Assembly: GCA_029168955.1 (NCBI GenBank)
Contig: JAPDOI010000171.1
Location: 1-64,000, forward strand
DNA from: Aplectana chamaeleonis
Taxonomy: Eukaryota > Nematoda > Chromadorea > Rhabditida > Cosmocercidae
Direction: 5' to 3'
Length of the DNA: 64,000 nucleotides
Position numbers and translations under genes: made by a program
Part shown: positions 1 through 13,535 of the stretch, in pieces
How positions within the stretch are numbered: position 1 is the first letter of the stretch
How the letters are laid out: each line of letters starts with the position of its first letter
Notes under the pieces: model-generated
Seen by the model: only the letters and a program-made list of their open reading frames with translations
Database searches by the model: none
Told to the model about the DNA's origin: nothing

Positions 1-2110
1 GAACCCCCTGGGGTGGCGAAATTTTGACATGAGCATGAAGTATTCTCCGATTTTTTCAAGGAGTCGAAACCCCTGAGATGGCGAAATTTTGACATGAGCA
101 TGAAGTATTCTCCGATTTTTTCAAGGAGTCGAAACCCCTGAGATGGCGAAATTTTGACATGAGCATGAAGTATTCTCCGATTTTTTCAAGGAGTCGAAAC
201 CCCTGAGATGGCGAAATTTTGACAGAGTATGAAGTATTCTCCGATTTTTTCAAGGAGTTGAGACCCCTGAGATGGCGAAATTTTGACAGAGTATGAAGTA
301 TTCTCCGATTTTTTCAAGGAGTCGAAACCCCTGAGATGGCGAAATTTTGACAGAGTATGAAGTATTCTCCGATTTTTTCAAGGAGTTGAGACCCCTGAGA
401 TGGCGAAATTTTGACATGAGTAGGAAGTATTCTCCGATTTTTTCAAGGAGTTGAGACCCCTGAGATGGCGAAATTTTGACATGAGTAGGAAGTATTCTCC
501 GATTTTTTCAAGGAGTCGAAACCCCTGAGATGGCGAAATTTTGACATGAGCATGAAGTATTCTCCGATTTTTTCAAGGAGTCGAAACCCCTGAGATGGCG
601 AAATTTTGACATGAGTAGGAAGTATTCTCCGATTTTTTCAAGGAGTCGAAACCCCTGAGATGGCGAAATTTTGACATGAGCATGAAGTATTCTCCGATTT
701 TTTCAAGGAGTCGAAACCCCTGAGATGGCGAAATTTTGACATGAGTAGGAAGTATTCTCCGATTTTTTCAAGGAGTCGAAACCCCTGAGATGGCGAAATT
801 TTGACATGAGCATGAAGTATTCTCCGATTTTTTCAAGGAGTCGAAACCCCTGAGATGGCGAAATTTTGACATGAGCATGAAGTATTCTCCGATTTTTTCA
901 AGGAGTCGAAACCCCTGAGATGGCGAAATTTTGACATGAGTAGGAAGTATTCTCCGATTTTTTCAAGGAGTCGAAACCCCTGAGATGGCGAAATTTTGAC
1001 AGAGTATGAAGTATTCTCCGATTTTTTCAAGGAGTTGAGACCCCTGAGATGGCGAAATTTTGACAGAGTATGAAGTATTCTCCGATTTTTTCAAGGAGTC
1101 GAAACCCCTGAGATGGCGAAATTTTGACATGAGCATGAAGTATTCTCCGATTTTTCAAGGAGTCGAAACCCCTGAGATGGCGAAATTTTGACATGAGCAT
1201 GAAGTATTCTCCGATTTTTTCAAGGAGTCGAAACCCCTGAGATGGCGAAATTTTGACATGAGCATGAAGTATTCTCCGATTTTTTCAAGGAGTCGAAACC
1301 CCTGAGATGGCGAAATTTTGACATGAGCATGAAGTATTCTCCGATTTTTTCAAGGAGTCGAAACCCCTGAGATGGCGAAATTTTGACATGAGCATGAAGT
1401 ATTCTCCGATTTTTTCAAGGAGTCGAAACCCCTGAGATGGCGAAATTTTGACATGAGTAGGAAGTATTCTCCGATTTTTTCAAGGAGTCGAAACCCCTGA
1501 GATGGCGAAATTTTGACATGAGTAGGAAGTATTCTCCGATTTTTTCAAGGAGTTGAGACCCCTGAGATGGCGAAATTTTGACATGAGTAGGAAGTATTCT
1601 CCGATTTTTTCAAGGAGTCGAAACCCCTGAGATGGCGAAATTTTGACAGAGTATGAAGTATTCTCCGATTTTTTCAAGGAGTCGAAACCCCTGAGATGGC
1701 GAAATTTTGACAGAGTATGAAGTATTCTCCGATTTTTTCAAGGAGTTGAGACCCCTGAGATGGCGAAATTTTGACAGAGTATGAAGTATTCTCCGATTTT
1801 TTCAAGGAGTCGAAACCCCTGAGATGGCGAAATTTTGACATGAGTAGGAAGTATTCTCCGATTTTTTCAAGGAGTTGAGACCCCTGAGATGGCGAAATTT
1901 TGACATGAGTAGGAAGTATTCTCCGATTTTTTCAAGGAGTTGAGACCCCTGAGATGGCGAAATTTTGACATGAGTAGGAAGTATTCTCCGATTTTTTCAA
2001 GGAGTTGAGACCCCTGAGTTGGCGAAATTTTGACAGAGTATGAAGTATTCTCCGATTTTTTCAAGGAGTCGAAACCCCTGAGATGGCGAAATTTTGACAT
2101 GAGTAGGAAG
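1..2110. repeat. Sub-block of the 65-bp array rich in the AGATGG form
   Basis: Here nearly every unit carries CCCCTGAGATGG, with junctions AAGGAGTC or AAGGAGTT, and with GAGCATG, GAGTAGG or the 1-bp shorter GACAGAG form. From about 2,110 rightwards the AGTTGG and GGGGTGG forms and the AATGAGTT junction take over. The change is gradual, not a sharp break. The 64-bp form is frequent up to about 3.7 kb, rare in the middle, and returns at 16.6-17.5 kb. Confidence 0.8.
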
Positions 2111-5100
2111 TATTCTCCGATTTTTTCAATGAGTTGAGACCCCTGAGTTGGCGAAATTTTGACATGAGTATGAAGTATTCTCCGATTTTTTCAATGAGTT
2201 GAAACCCCTGAGATGGCGAAATTTTGACATGAGTAGGAAGTATTCTCCGATTTTTTCAATGAGTTGAGACCCCTGAGTTGGCGAAATTTTGACATGAGTA
2301 TGAAGTATTCTCCGATTTTTTCAAAGAGTCGAAACCCCTGGGGTGGCGAAATTTTGACATGAGTATGAAGTATTCTCCGATTTTTTCAAGGAGTCGAAAC
2401 CCCTGAGATGGCGAAATTTTGACATGAGTAGGAAGTATTCTCCGATTTTTTCAAGGAGTTGAAACCACTGAGTTGGCGAAATTTTGACATGAGCATGAAG
2501 TATTCTCCGGTTTTTTCAAGGAGTTGAAACCACTGAGTTGGCGAAATTTTGACATGAGTAGGAAGTATTCTCCGATTTTTTCAAGGAGTTGAAACCCCTG
2601 AGTTGGCGAAATTTTGACATGAGTAGGAAGTATTCTCCGATTTTTTCAAGGAGTCGAAACCCCTGAGATGGCGAAATTTTGACATGAGTAGGAAGTATTC
2701 TCCGATTTTTTCAAGGAGTTGAAACCCCTGGGGTGGCGAAATTTTGACATGAGTAGGAAGTATTCTCCGATTTTTTCAAGGAGTCGAAACCCCTGAGATG
2801 GTGAAATTTTGACATGAGCATGAAGTATTCTCCGGTTTTTTCAAGGAGTTGAAACCACTGAGTTGGCGAAATTTTGACATGAGTATGAAGTATTCTCCGA
2901 TTTTTTCAAGGAGTTGAGACCCCTGAGATGGCGAAATTTTGACAGAGTATGAAGTATTCTCCGATTTTTTCAAGGAGTTGAGACCCCTGAGATGGCGAAA
3001 TTTTGACAGAGTATGAAGTATTCTCCGATTTTTTCAAGGAGTTGAGACCCCTGAGATGGCGAAATTTTGACATGAGCATGAAGTATTCTCCGATTTTTTC
3101 AAGGAGTCGAAACCCCTGAGATGGCGAAATTTTGACATGAGTAGGAAGTATTCTCCGATTTTTTCAAGGAGTTGAAACCCCTGAGATGGCGAAATTTTGA
3201 CATGAGTATGAAGTATTCTCCGATTTTTACAATGAGTTGAGACCCCTGAGTTGGCGAAATTTTGACATGAGTATGAAGTATTCTCCGATTTTTTCAATGA
3301 GTTGAGACCCCTGAGTTGGCGAAATTTTGACATGAGTATGAAGTATTCTCCGATTTTTTCAAGGAGTTGAAACCCCTGAGATGGCGAAATTTTGACATGA
3401 GTAGGAAGTATTCTCCGATTTTTTCAAGGAGTTGAAACCCCTGGGGTGGCGAAATTTTGACAGAGTATGAAGTATTCTCCGATTTTTTCAAGGAGTCGAA
3501 ACCCCTGAGATGGCGAAATTTTGACATGAGTAGGAAGTATTCTCCGATTTTTTCAAGGAGTTGAAACCCCTGAGATGGCGAAATTTTGACATGAGTAGGA
3601 AGTATTCTCCGATTTTTTCAAGGAGTTGAAACCCCTGAGTTGGCGAAATTTTGACATGAGTATGAAGTATTCTCCGATTTTTTCAAGGAGTTGAGACCCC
3701 TGAGTTGGCGAAATTTTGACAGAGTAGGAAGTATTCTCCGATTTTTTCAAGGAGTTGAAACCCCTGGGGTGGCGAAATTTTGACATGAGTATGAAGTATT
3801 CTCCGATTTTTTCAATGAGTTGAAACCCCTGAGTTGGCGAAATTTTGACATGAGTATGAAGTATTCTCCGATTTTTTCAATGAGTTGAAACCCCTGAGTT
3901 GGCGAAATTTTGACATGAGTATGAAGTATTCTCCGATTTTTTCAATGAGTTGAAACCCCTGAGATGGCGAAATTTTGACATGAGTAGGAAGTATTCTCCG
4001 ATTTTTTCAATGAGTTGAGACCCCTGAGTTGGCGAAATTTTGACATGAGTATGAAGTATTCTCCGATTTTTTCAATGAGTTGAAACCCCTGAGATGGCGA
4101 AATTTTGACATGAGTATGAAGTATTCTCCGATTTTTTCAATGAGTTGAAACCCCTGAGTTGGCGAAATTTTGACATGAGTATGAAGTATTCTCCGATTTT
4201 TTCAATGAGTTGAAACCCCTGAGTTGGCGAAATTTTGACATGAGTATGAAGTATTCTCCGATTTTTTCAATGAGTTGAAACCCCTGAGTTGGCGAAATTT
4301 TGACATGAGTATGAAGTATTCTCCGATTTTTTCAAGGAGTCGAAACCCCTGAGATGGCGAAATTTTGACATGAGTAGGAAGTATTCTCCGATTTTTTCAA
4401 GGAGTTGAAACCCCTGGGGTGGCGAAATTTTGACATGAGTATGAAGTATTCTCCGATTTTTTCAAGGAGTTGAAACCCCTGAGTTGGCGAAATTTTGACA
4501 TGAGTATGAAGTATTCTCCGATTTTTTCAAGGAGTTGAAACCCCTGGGGTGGCGAAATTTTGACATGAGTATGAAGTATTCTCCGATTTTTTCAAGGAGT
4601 TGAAACCCCTGGGGTGGCGAAATTTTGACATGAGTATGAAGTATTCTCCGATTTTTTCAAGGAGTTGAAACCCCTGAGTTGGCGAAATTTTGACATGAGT
4701 AGGAAGTATTCTCCGATTTTTTCAAGGAGTTGAAACCCCTGAGATGGCGAAATTTTGACATGAGTAGGAAGTATTCTCCGATTTTTTCAAGGAGTCGAAA
4801 CCCCTGAGATGGCGAAATTTTGACATGAGCATGAAGTATTCTCCGATTTTTTCAAGGAGTCGAAACCCCTGAGATGGCGAAATTTTGACATGAGTAGGAA
4901 GTATTCTCCGATTTTTTCAAGGAGTTGAAACCCCTGAGTTGGCGAAATTTTGACATGAGTAGGAAGTATTCTCCGATTTTTTCAAGGAGTTGAAACCCCT
5001 GGGGTGGCGAAATTTTGACATGAGTATGAAGTATTCTCCGATTTTTTCAAGGAGTTGAAACCCCTGAGTTGGCGAAATTTTGACATGAGTATGAAGTATT

Positions 5101-8100
5101 CTCCGATTTTTTCAAGGAGTTGAAACCCCTGGGGTGGCGAAATTTTGACATGAGTAGGAAGTATTCTCCGATTTTTTCAAGGAGTCGAAACCCCTGAGAT
5201 GGCGAAATTTTGACATGAGTAGGAAGTATTCTCCGATTTTTTCAAGGAGTCGAAACCCCTGAGATGGCGAAATTTTGACATGAGTAGGAAGTATTCTCCG
5301 ATTTTTTCAAGGAGTCGAAACCCCTGAGATGGCGAAATTTTGACATGAGCATGAAGTATTCTCCGATTTTTTCAAGGAGTCGAAACCCCTGGGGTGGCGA
5401 AATTTTGACATGAGTATGAAGTATTCTCCGATTTTTTCAATGAGTTGAAACCCCTGAGTTGGCGAAATTTTGACATGAGTATGAAGTATTCTCCGATTTT
5501 TTCAATGAGTTGAAACCCCTGAGTTGGCGAAATTTTGACATGAGTATGAAGTATTCTCCGATTTTTTCAAGGAGTCGAAACCCCTGGGGTGGCGAAATTT
5601 TGACATGAGTATGAAGTATTCTCCGATTTTTTCAAAGAGTCGAAACCCCTGGGGTGGCGAAATTTTGACATGAGTATGAAGTATTCTCCGATTTTTTCAA
5701 GGAGTTGAAACCCCTGAGTTGGCGAAATTTTGACATGAGTATGAAGTATTCTCCGATTTTTTCAAGGAGTTGAAACCCCTGGGGTGGCGAAATTTTGACA
5801 TGAGTATGAAGTATTCTCCGATTTTTTCAATGAGTTGAAACCCCTGAGTTGGCGAAATTTTGACATGAGTATGAAGTATTCTCCGATTTTTTCAAGGAGT
5901 TGAAACCCCTGGGGTGGCGAAATTTTGACATGAGTATGAAGTATTCTCCGATTTTTTCAAGGAGTTGAAACCCCTGAGTTGGCGAAATTTTGACATGAGT
6001 ATGAAGTATTCTCCGATTTTTTCAAGGAGTTGAAACCCCTGAGATGGCGAAATTTTGACATGAGTAGGAAGTATTCTCCGATTTTTTCAAGGAGTTGAAA
6101 CCCCTGAGTTGGCGAAATTTTGACATGAGTATGAAGTATTCTCCGATTTTTTCAAGGAGTTGAAACCCCTGAGTTGGCGAAATTTTGACATGAGTATGAA
6201 GTATTCTCCGATTTTTTCAAGGAGTTGAAACCCCTGGGGTGGCGAAATTTTGACATGAGTATGAAGTATTCTCCGATTTTTTCAAGGAGTCGAAACCCCT
6301 GGGGTGGCGAAATTTTGACATGAGTATGAAGTATTCTCCGATTTTTTCAAGGAGTTGAAACCCCTGGGGTGGCGAAATTTTGACATGAGTATGAAGTATT
6401 CTCCGATTTTTTCAAGGAGTTGAAACCCCTGGGGTGGCGAAATTTTGACATGAGTATGAAGTATTCTCCGATTTTTTCAAGGAGTTGAAACCCCTGAGTT
6501 GGCGAAATTTTGACATGAGTATGAAGTATTCTCCGATTTTTTCAAGGAGTTGAAACCCCTGAGTTGGCGAAATTTTGACATGAGTATGAAGTATTCTCCG
6601 ATTTTTTCAAGGAGTTGAAACCCCTGGGGTGGCGAAATTTTGACATGAGTATGAAGTATTCTCCGATTTTTTCAAGGAGTTGAAACCCCTGGGGTGGCGA
6701 AATTTTGACATGAGTATGAAGTATTCTCCGATTTTTTCAAGGAGTTGAAACCCCTGAGTTGGCGAAATTTTGACATGAGTATGAAGTATTCTCCGATTTT
6801 TTCAAGGAGTCGAAACCCCTGGGGTGGCGAAATTTTGACATGAGTATGAAGTATTCTCCGATTTTTTCAAGGAGTCGAAACCCCTGGGGTGGCGAAATTT
6901 TGACATGAGTATGAAGTATTCTCCGATTTTTTCAAAGAGTCGAAACCCCTGGGGTGGCGAAATTTTGACATGAGTATGAAGTATTCTCCGATTTTTTCAA
7001 GGAGTTGAAACCCCTGAGTTGGCGAAATTTTGACATGAGTATGAAGTATTCTCCGATTTTTTCAAGGAGTCGAAACCCCTGAGTTGGCGAAATTTTGACA
7101 TGAGTATGAAGTATTCTCCGATTTTTTCAATGAGTTGAAACCCCTGAGTTGGCGAAATTTTGACATGAGTATGAAGTATTCTCCGATTTTTTCAAGGAGT
7201 GGAAACCCCTGGGGTGGCGAAATTTTGACATGAGTAGGAAGTATTCTCCGATTTTTTCAAGGAGTTGAGACCCCTGAGTTGGCGAAATTTTGACAGAGTA
7301 TGAAGTATTCTCCGATTTTTTCAAGGAGTTGAAACCCCTGGGGTGGCGAAATTTTGACAGAGTATGAAGTATTCTCCGATTTTTTCAAGGAGTTGAAACC
7401 CCTGGGGTGGCGAAATTTTGACATGAGTAGGAAGTATTCTCCGATTTTTTCAAGGAGTTGAAACCCCTGAGTTGGCGAAATTTTGACATGAGTATGAAGT
7501 ATTCTCCGATTTTTTCAAGGAGTTGAAACCCCTGGGGTGGCGAAATTTTGACATGAGTATGAAGTATTCTCCGATTTTTTCAAGGAGTTGAAACCCCTGG
7601 GGTGGCGAAATTTTGACATGAGTATGAAGTATTCTCCGATTTTTTCAAGGAGTTGAAACCCCTGAGTTGGCGAAATTTTGACATGAGTATGAAGTATTCT
7701 CCGATTTTTTCAAGGAGTCGAAACCCCTGGGGTGGCGAAATTTTGACATGAGTATGAAGTATTCTCCGATTTTTTCAAGGAGTTGAAACCCCTGGGGTGG
7801 CGAAATTTTGACATGAGTATGAAGTATTCTCCGATTTTTTCAATGAGTTGAAACCCCTGAGTTGGCGAAATTTTGACATGAGTATGAAGTATTCTCCGAT
7901 TTTTTCAATGAGTTGAAACCCCTGAGTTGGCGAAATTTTGACATGAGTATGAAGTATTCTCCGATTTTTTCAATGAGTTGAGACCCCTGAGTTGGCGAAA
8001 TTTTGACATGAGTATGAAGTATTCTCCGATTTTTTCAATGAGTTGAGACCCCTGAGTTGGCGAAATTTTGACATGAGTATGAAGTATTCTCCGATTTTTT

Positions 8101-11100
8101 CAATGAGTTGAAACCCCTGAGTTGGCGAAATTTTGACATGAGTATGAAGTATTCTCCGATTTTTTCAAGGAGTTGAAACCCCTGGGGTGGCGAAATTTTG
8201 ACATGAGTATGAAGTATTCTCCGATTTTTTCAAGGAGTTGAAACCCCTGAGTTGGCGAAATTTTGACATGAGTATGAAGTATTCTCCGATTTTTTCAAAG
8301 AGTCGAAACCCCTGGGGTGGCGAAATTTTGACATGAGTATGAAGTATTCTCCGATTTTTTCAAGGAGTCGAAACCCCTGAGATGGCGAAATTTTGACATG
8401 AGTAGGAAGTATTCTCCGATTTTTTCAATGAGTTGAGACCCCTGAGTTGGCGAAATTTTGACATGAGTATGAAGTATTCTCCGATTTTTTCAAGGAGTTG
8501 AAACCCCTGGGGTGGCGAAATTTTGACATGAGTATGAAGTATTCTCCGATTTTTTCAAGGAGTTGAAACCCCTGGGGTGGCGAAATTTTGACATGAGTAT
8601 GAAGTATTCTCCGATTTTTTCAATGAGTTGAAACCCCTGAGTTGGCGAAATTTTGACATGAGTATGAAGTATTCTCCGATTTTTTCAAAGAGTCGAAACC
8701 CCTGGGGTGGCGAAATTTTGACATGAGTATGAAGTATTCTCCGATTTTTTCAAGGAGTTGAAACCCCTGGGGTGGCGAAATTTTGACATGAGTATGAAGT
8801 ATTCTCCGATTTTTTCAATGAGTTGAAACCCCTGAGTTGGCGAAATTTTGACATGAGTATGAAGTATTCTCCGATTTTTTCAATGAGTTGAAACCCCTGG
8901 GGTGGCGAAATTTTGACATGAGTATGAAGTATTCTCCGATTTTTTCAATGAGTTGAAACCCCTGAGTTGGCGAAATTTTGACATGAGTATGAAGTATTCT
9001 CCGATTTTTTCAATGAGTTGAAACCCCTGAGTTGGCGAAATTTTGACATGAGTATGAAGTATTCTCCGATTTTTTCAATGAGTTGAAACCCCTGAGTTGG
9101 CGAAATTTTGACATGAGTATGAAGTATTCTCCGATTTTTTCAAGGAGTCGAAACCCCTGGGGTGGCGAAATTTTGACATGAGTATGAAGTATTCTCCGAT
9201 TTTTTCAATGAGTTGAAACCCCTGAGTTGGCGAAATTTTGACATGAGTATGAAGTATTCTCCGATTTTTTCAATGAGTTGAGACCCCTGAGTTGGCGAAA
9301 TTTTGACATGAGTATGAAGTATTCTCCGATTTTTTCAATGAGTTGAAACCCCTGAGTTGGCGAAATTTTGACATGAGTATGAAGTATTCTCCGATTTTTT
9401 CAAGGAGTCGAAACCCCTGGGGTGGCGAAATTTTGACATGAGTATGAAGTATTCTCCGATTTTTTCAAGGAGTCGAAACCCCTGGGGTGGCGAAATTTTG
9501 ACATGAGTATGAAGTATTCTCCGATTTTTTCAAGGAGTTGAAACCCCTGGGGTGGCGAAATTTTGACATGAGTATGAAGTATTCTCCGATTTTTTCAAGG
9601 AGTGGAAACCCCTGGGGTGGCGAAATTTTGACATGAGTAGGAAGTATTCTCCGATTTTTTCAAGGAGTTGAAACCCCTGGGGTGGCGAAATTTTGACATG
9701 AGTATGAAGTATTCTCCGATTTTTTCAAGGAGTTGAAACCCCTGGGGTGGCGAAATTTTGACATGAGTATGAAGTATTCTCCGATTTTTTCAATGAGTTG
9801 AAACCCCTGAGATGGCGAAATTTTGACATGAGTAGGAAGTATTCTCCGATTTTTTCAATGAGTTGAAACCCCTGAGATGGCGAAATTTTGACATGAGTAG
9901 GAAGTATTCTCCGATTTTTTCAATGAGTTGAGACCCCTGAGTTGGCGAAATTTTGACATGAGTATGAAGTATTCTCCGATTTTTTCAATGAGTTGAAACC
10001 CCTGAGTTGGCGAAATTTTGACATGAGTATGAAGTATTCTCCGATTTTTTCAAGGAGTTGAAACCCCTGGGGTGGCGAAATTTTGACATGAGTATGAAGT
10101 ATTCTCCGATTTTTTCAAGGAGTTGAAACCCCTGAGTTGGCGAAATTTTGACATGAGTATGAAGTATTCTCCGATTTTTTCAAGGAGTCGAAACCCCTGG
10201 GGTGGCGAAATTTTGACATGAGTATGAAGTATTCTCCGATTTTTTCAATGAGTTGAGACCCCTGAGTTGGCGAAATTTTGACATGAGTATGAAGTATTCT
10301 CCGATTTTTTCAATGAGTTGAAACCCCTGAGTTGGCGAAATTTTGACATGAGTATGAAGTATTCTCCGATTTTTTCAAGGAGTTGAAACCCCTGAGTTGG
10401 CGAAATTTTGACATGAGTATGAAGTATTCTCCGATTTTTTCAAGGAGTTGAAACCCCTGGGGTGGCGAAATTTTGACATGAGTATGAAGTATTCTCCGAT
10501 TTTTTCAAGGAGTTGAAACCCCTGGGGTGGCGAAATTTTGACATGAGTATGAAGTATTCTCCGATTTTTTCAAGGAGTTGAAACCCCTGGGGTGGCGAAA
10601 TTTTGACATGAGTATGAAGTATTCTCCGATTTTTTCAATGAGTTGAAACCCCTGAGTTGGCGAAATTTTGACATGAGTATGAAGTATTCTCCGATTTTTT
10701 CAAGGAGTCGAAACCCCTGGGGTGGCGAAATTTTGACATGAGTATGAAGTATTCTCCGATTTTTTCAAGGAGTTGAAACCCCTGAGTTGGCGAAATTTTG
10801 ACATGAGTATGAAGTATTCTCCGATTTTTTCAATGAGTTGAAACCCCTGAGTTGGCGAAATTTTGACATGAGTATGAAGTATTCTCCGATTTTTTCAAGG
10901 AGTCGAAACCCCTGGGGTGGCGAAATTTTGACATGAGTATGAAGTATTCTCCGATTTTTTCAATGAGTTGAAACCCCTGAGTTGGCGAAATTTTGACATG
11001 AGTATGAAGTATTCTCCGATTTTTTCAAGGAGTCGAAACCCCTGGGGTGGCGAAATTTTGACATGAGTATGAAGTATTCTCCGATTTTTTCAATGAGTTG

Positions 11101-12344
11101 AAACCCCTGAGTTGGCGAAATTTTGACATGAGTATGAAGTATTCTCCGATTTTTTCAATGAGTTGAAACCCCTGAGTTGGCGAACTTTTGACATTAGTAT
11201 GAAGTATTCTCCGATTTTTTCAATGAGTTGAAACCCCTGAGTTGGCGAAATTTTGACATGAGTATGAAGTATTCTCCGATTTTTTCAAGGAGTGGAAACC
11301 CCTGGGGTGGCGAAATTTTGACATGAGTATGAAGTATTCTCCGATTTTTTCAAGGAGTCGAAACCCCTGAGTTGGCGAAATTTTGACATGAGTATGAAGT
11401 ATTCTCCGATTTTTTCAAGGAGTTGAAACCCCTGAGTTGGGGAAATGTTGACATGAGTATGAAGGATTCTCCGATTTTTTCAAGGAGTTGAAACCCTGGG
11501 GTGGCGAAATTTTGACATGAGTATGAAGTATTCTCCGATTTTTTCAATGAGTTGAAACCCCTGAGTTGGCGAAATTTTGACATGAGTATGAAGTATTCTC
11601 CGATTTTTTCAAGGAGTTGAAACCCCTGGGGTGGCGAAATTTTGACATGAGTATGAAGTATTCTCCGATTTTTTCAATGAGTTGAAACCCCTGAGTTGGC
11701 GAAATTTTGACATGAGTATGAAGTATTCTCCGATTTTTTCAATGAGTTGAAACCCCTGAGTTGGCGAAATTTTGACATGAGTATGAAGTATTCTCCGATT
11801 TTTTCAATGAGTTGAAACCCCTGAGTTGGCGAAATTTTGACATGAGTATGAAGTATTCTCCGATTTTTTCAAGGAGTCGAAACCCCTGGGGTGGCGAAAT
11901 TTTGACATGAGTATGAAGTATTCTCCGATTTTTTCAAGGAGTTGAAACCCCTGGGGTGGCGAAATTTTGACATGAGTATGAAGTATTCTCCGATTTTTTC
12001 AAGGAGTTGAAACCCCTGAGTTGGCGAAATTTTGACATGAGTATGAAGTATTCTCCGATTTTTTCAATGAGTTGAAACCCCTGAGTTGGCGAAATTTTGA
12101 CATGAGTATGAAGTATTCTCCGATTTTTTCAAGGAGTTGAAACCCCTGGGGTGGCGAAATTTTGACATGAGTATGAAGTATTCTCCGATTTTTTCAAGGA
12201 GTTGAAACCCCTGAGTTGGCGAAATTTTGACATGAGTATGAAGTATTCTCCGATTTTTTCAAGGAGTGGAAACCTCTGGGGTGGCGAAATTTTGACATGA
12301 GTATGAAGTATTCTCCGATTTTTTCAATGAGTTGAAACCCCTGA

Positions 12345-13535
12345 GTTGGCGAACTTTTGACATTAGTATGAAGTATTCTCCGATTTTTTCAATGAGTTGA
12401 AACCCCTGAGTTGGCGAACTTTTGACATTAGTATGAAGTATTCTCCGATTTTTTCAATGAGTTGAAACCCCTGAGTTGGCGAACTTTTGACATTAGTATG
12501 AAGTATTCTCCGATTTTTTCAATGAGTTGAAACCCCTGGGGTGGCGAAATTTTGACATGAGTAGGAAGTATTCTCCGATTTTTTCAAGGAGTTGAAACCC
12601 CTGGGGTGGCGAAATTTTGACAGAGTAGGAAGTATTCTCCGATTTTTTCAAGGAGTCGAAACCCCTGAGATGGCGAAATTTTGACATGAGTAGGAAGTAT
12701 TCTCCGATTTTTTCAAGGAGTTGAAACCCCTGGGGTGGCGAAATTTTGACATGAGTATGAAGTATTCTCCGATTTTTTCAAGGAGTTGAAACCCCTGAGT
12801 TGGCGAAATTTTGACATGAGTAGGAAGTATTCTCCGATTTTTTCAAGGAGTTGAAACCCCTGGGGTGGCGAAATTTTGACATTAGTATGAAGTATTCTCC
12901 GATTTTTTCAATGAGTTGAAACCCCTGAGTTGGCGAACTTTTGACATTAGTATGAAGTATTCTCCGATTTTTTCAATGAGTTGAAACCCCTGAGTTGGCG
13001 AACTTTTGACATTAGTATGAAGTATTCTCCGATTTTTTCAATGAGTTGAAACCCCTGAGTTGGCGAACTTTTGACATTAGTATGAAGTATTCTCCGATTT
13101 TTTCAATGAGTTGAAACCCCTGAGTTGGCGAACTTTTGACATTAGTATGAAGTATTCTCCGATTTTTTCAAAGAGTCGAAACCCCTGGGGTGGCGAAATT
13201 TTGACATTAGTATGAAGTATTCTCCGATTTTTTCAATGAGTTGAAACCCCTGAGTTGGCGAACTTTTGACATTAGTATGAAGTATTCTCCGATTTTTTCA
13301 ATGAGTTGAAACCCCTGAGTTGGCGAACTTTTGACATTAGTATGAAGTATTCTCCGATTTTTTCAATGAGTTGAAACCCCTGGGGTGGCGAAATTTTGAC
13401 ATGAGTATGAAGTATTCTCCGATTTTTTCAATGAGTTGAAACCCCTGAGTTGGCGAACTTTTGACATTAGTATGAAGTATTCTCCGATTTTTTCAATGAG
13501 TTGAAACCCCTGAGTTGGCGAAATTTTGACATTAG
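12345..13535. repeat. Locally homogenised variant cluster (GAACTTTTGACATTAG)
   Basis: About ten units here carry GCGAACTTTTGACATTAG in place of GCGAAATTTTGACATGAG, so two substitutions travel together. Single copies occur outside at about 11,180 and 15,210. Hybrids with only the ATTAG change appear near 12,870, 13,200, 13,520 and 15,270. This is the pattern expected of recent local spread by unequal exchange or gene conversion. Confidence 0.85.
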
